Shown here one piece after another: positions 62,738-64,000 of a stretch of DNA of 64,000 bases. Each line of letters opens with the position of its first letter. Position 1 is the first letter of the stretch. The notes beneath the pieces are model-generated. The model was not told where the DNA came from. It worked only from the letters and a program-made list of their open reading frames with translations, and made no database searches. Source of the stretch: Pseudomonadales bacterium (GTDB taxonomy: Bacteria; Pseudomonadota; Gammaproteobacteria; Pseudomonadales; Azotimanducaceae); NCBI GenBank assembly GCA_022827905.1, contig JAJEIQ010000078.1, forward strand, positions 110,168 to 174,167. The letters run 5' to 3'. The translations under genes were made by a program, and so were the position numbers.

Positions 62738-64000
62738 CTAGTGTCCGGTTAATACTCGAATATATTCAATTGGTTAGGGTCCATGTCCTGCCCGGAAGTG
62801 TGGTCGGGTTCGAGAAGGCATTGATTTAACGGCATTTTCTCGAACAGGGTGACGGACAGGATCTGTAGCAAAGTGTGGAGCGATGCGTCCAGGTCCAGGC
62901 GCTTCCTGATGATGGCGACGAGAACGTATACGGACACGGCAACCCAGATTTGCGACTTCACGGCGTTCTCTGACGTGCCGAGGAACTTCTTGATTCGCAG
63001 GTGCTGCTTGATCCACTTGAAGAACAGCTCGACCTGCCAGCGGGCCTTGTACAGCTCGCAGATGGCCTGCGGCGGCGGGCCGAACAGGTTGGTCAGGAAG
63101 ATGAGCGTCCTGCCCGTTTCCGGATCCTTGAAGCGAATGCGGCGCAGGTGGTGGGGGTAGTTCCGGCGGCTGTGGAAGCCCGACAGCGCCACCGTCTGGT
63201 CGCAGATGATGCCCTGCGCCCGGTCGCTGGGCGCCGAGTAGACCCGGCGCAGGTCGGTGTTCGACTTGGCCCGCGTGACGAAGAAGGCGCCCGCCTCGTG
63301 CAGTGCGCACAGCCGCCCGAAGTCGAGGTAGGCCCGGTCCATCACGTAAATCGCCCCAAGCTCCGGGACCAGCAGGTCGAGCGCGTTGACGTCGTGCAGC
63401 TTGCCGTCGGAGACGTGGATGAAGCTTGGGATGCTGCCGCGCAGGTCCAGGAGCGTGTGCATCTTCACGGCGGCCTTGGCGCGGCGGAACGGCGCCCAGG
63501 GGAACAGCGACAGGCAAAGGTCGATGGTGGTCGAGTCCAGCGCGTAGACCGTGTTCGACAGCTCCAGCCCCAAGTCCTCCCCGGCGTAAAGCCTTCGAGC
63601 CTGGGCGATCAGCCGCTGGGCGAACTCGGCGTACATGCGCCAGTCCCGGCGCTCGTTGGCGTCGGCCAGGGTGGAGCGCCTCACGGGCGAGCGGATGCCC
63701 ATGTGGTACAGCTTGGCCGACTGCGCCACGAGAACCGCCTCGATGTCGCGCAGGCTCTCCCGGTACGTCAACTGGGCAAAGGCCAGCACCCGGAAGTGCT
63801 CGGTGCAGGGCAGCGCGCGGACGCGGTGGTTGCCTCCGTACCGCTCCACGATGCGCGCGAAGGTCGTCCAGGGAAGAAAGTCCATCAACTGAGCGAACAG
63901 GGTCTTGCCGGCGTACATCGTGCCTTGGCCTCCGGGAGTGAAATCCCGAAAGGGCACCAAACGGCGCCGCCGCGTTCAAGTCAGCACCACCAAAATACGC
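62738..64000 (-). mobile_element. IS4-family insertion sequence, right part beyond the window
   Basis: The left boundary is placed near ACTAGTGTCCGGTTAA at about 62736-62751, an end of the type found in this IS4 subgroup and lying directly at the transposase stop. The other end is not in the window, or is within the last bases, so the target duplication cannot be checked. Orientation follows the transposase. Confidence 0.6.
62749..63918 (-). CDS. IS4-family transposase
   Basis: The 389-residue transposase begins with the DUF4372-like N-domain (GKTLFAQLMDFLPWTTFARI) and has the DDE triad: Asp128 (YALDSTTID), Asp194 (YVMDRAYLD) and Glu297 within the YREK signature (Tyr290, Arg293, Glu297, Lys304). 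It is full length and appears intact, so the element may still be active. The ATG at 63918 follows GGAGG; the longer frame upstream is less likely. Confidence 0.9.
   Translation of the reverse strand: MYAGKTLFAQLMDFLPWTTFARIVERYGGNHRVRALPCTEHFRVLAFAQLTYRESLRDIEAVLVAQSAKLYHMGIRSPVRRSTLADANERRDWRMYAEFAQRLIAQARRLYAGEDLGLELSNTVYALDSTTIDLCLSLFPWAPFRRAKAAVKMHTLLDLRGSIPSFIHVSDGKLHDVNALDLLVPELGAIYVMDRAYLDFGRLCALHEAGAFFVTRAKSNTDLRRVYSAPSDRAQGIICDQTVALSGFHSRRNYPHHLRRIRFKDPETGRTLIFLTNLFGPPPQAICELYKARWQVELFFKWIKQHLRIKKFLGTSENAVKSQIWVAVSVYVLVAIIRKRLDLDASLHTLLQILSVTLFEKMPLNQCLLEPDHTSGQDMDPNQLNIFEY

Noticed and set aside
1..64000. tRNA, rRNA or clear rho-independent terminators
   Set aside because: I scanned the intergenic gaps and saw no cloverleaf or GC-hairpin-plus-T-run; most convergent genes abut or overlap, leaving no room for terminators.

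Overview
The window is a GC-rich, gene-dense stretch of a gammaproteobacterial chromosome. The lineage call rests on gene content and order: map-glnD-dapC-dapD-dapE facing rpsB-tsf-pyrH-frr-uppS-cdsA, a gammaproteobacterial-type PlsB, RsmJ, and type II secretion genes gspC, gspD and gspN. Four TonB-dependent receptors, a P450, a Rieske oxygenase, acyl-CoA and CoA-transferase enzymes and an IS4-family transposase suggest a heterotroph living on varied organic matter, probably an uncultured aquatic or host-associated lineage. The habitat is inference.

Region 1 (1-7135) is a patchwork defence island with visibly lower GC than the rest. It holds a FitA-type antitoxin followed by a broken PIN toxin, a TcmP/three-Cys-motif (Gp37/Gp68, DUF5131) pair whose convergent ends overlap, a phospholipase-D-like protein, and a complete type II restriction-modification pair. 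The nuclease of that pair resembles SmaI. Two diverged copies of a repeat of about 120 bp bracket the TcmP segment.

Region 2 (7174-23140) is accessory metabolism and envelope uptake. It carries an aromatic-amino-acid-type decarboxylase with an alpha/beta hydrolase, a divergent Rieske oxygenase with a frameshifted small membrane gene, a TetR regulator, three TonB-dependent receptors, an ECF sigma/FecR signalling pair and a duplicated-domain lipoprotein with Gly/Glu/His-rich linkers. A two-gene cassette of a TIR-like protein and a small membrane protein is wedged between two receptor genes.

Region 3 (23333-50063) is mostly core. It has relA, adk, a single-chain biotin-dependent acyl-CoA carboxylase, moeA, tsaB, rsmJ, plsB, gspD-gspC-gspN, dapE-dapD-dapC-glnD-map, and the divergent rpsB-tsf-pyrH-frr-uppS-cdsA operon. 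Several of these genes appear to start with TTG.

Region 4 (50085-62606) returns to accessory genes. The standout is a gene of the glycine/sarcosine/betaine reductase selenoprotein B family that is split by an in-frame UGA at 50622-50624. The UGA sits in a U-P-V-C motif, and a SECIS-like hairpin follows directly, so it is best read as one 333-residue selenoprotein. After it come YbjQ, an aquaporin, a class III CoA-transferase, a CNNM/CorC-type protein, an acyl-CoA-dehydrogenase-like flavoprotein, a methyltransferase, and a TonB receptor-M28 peptidase-P450-VOC cluster. The window ends inside an IS4-family element.
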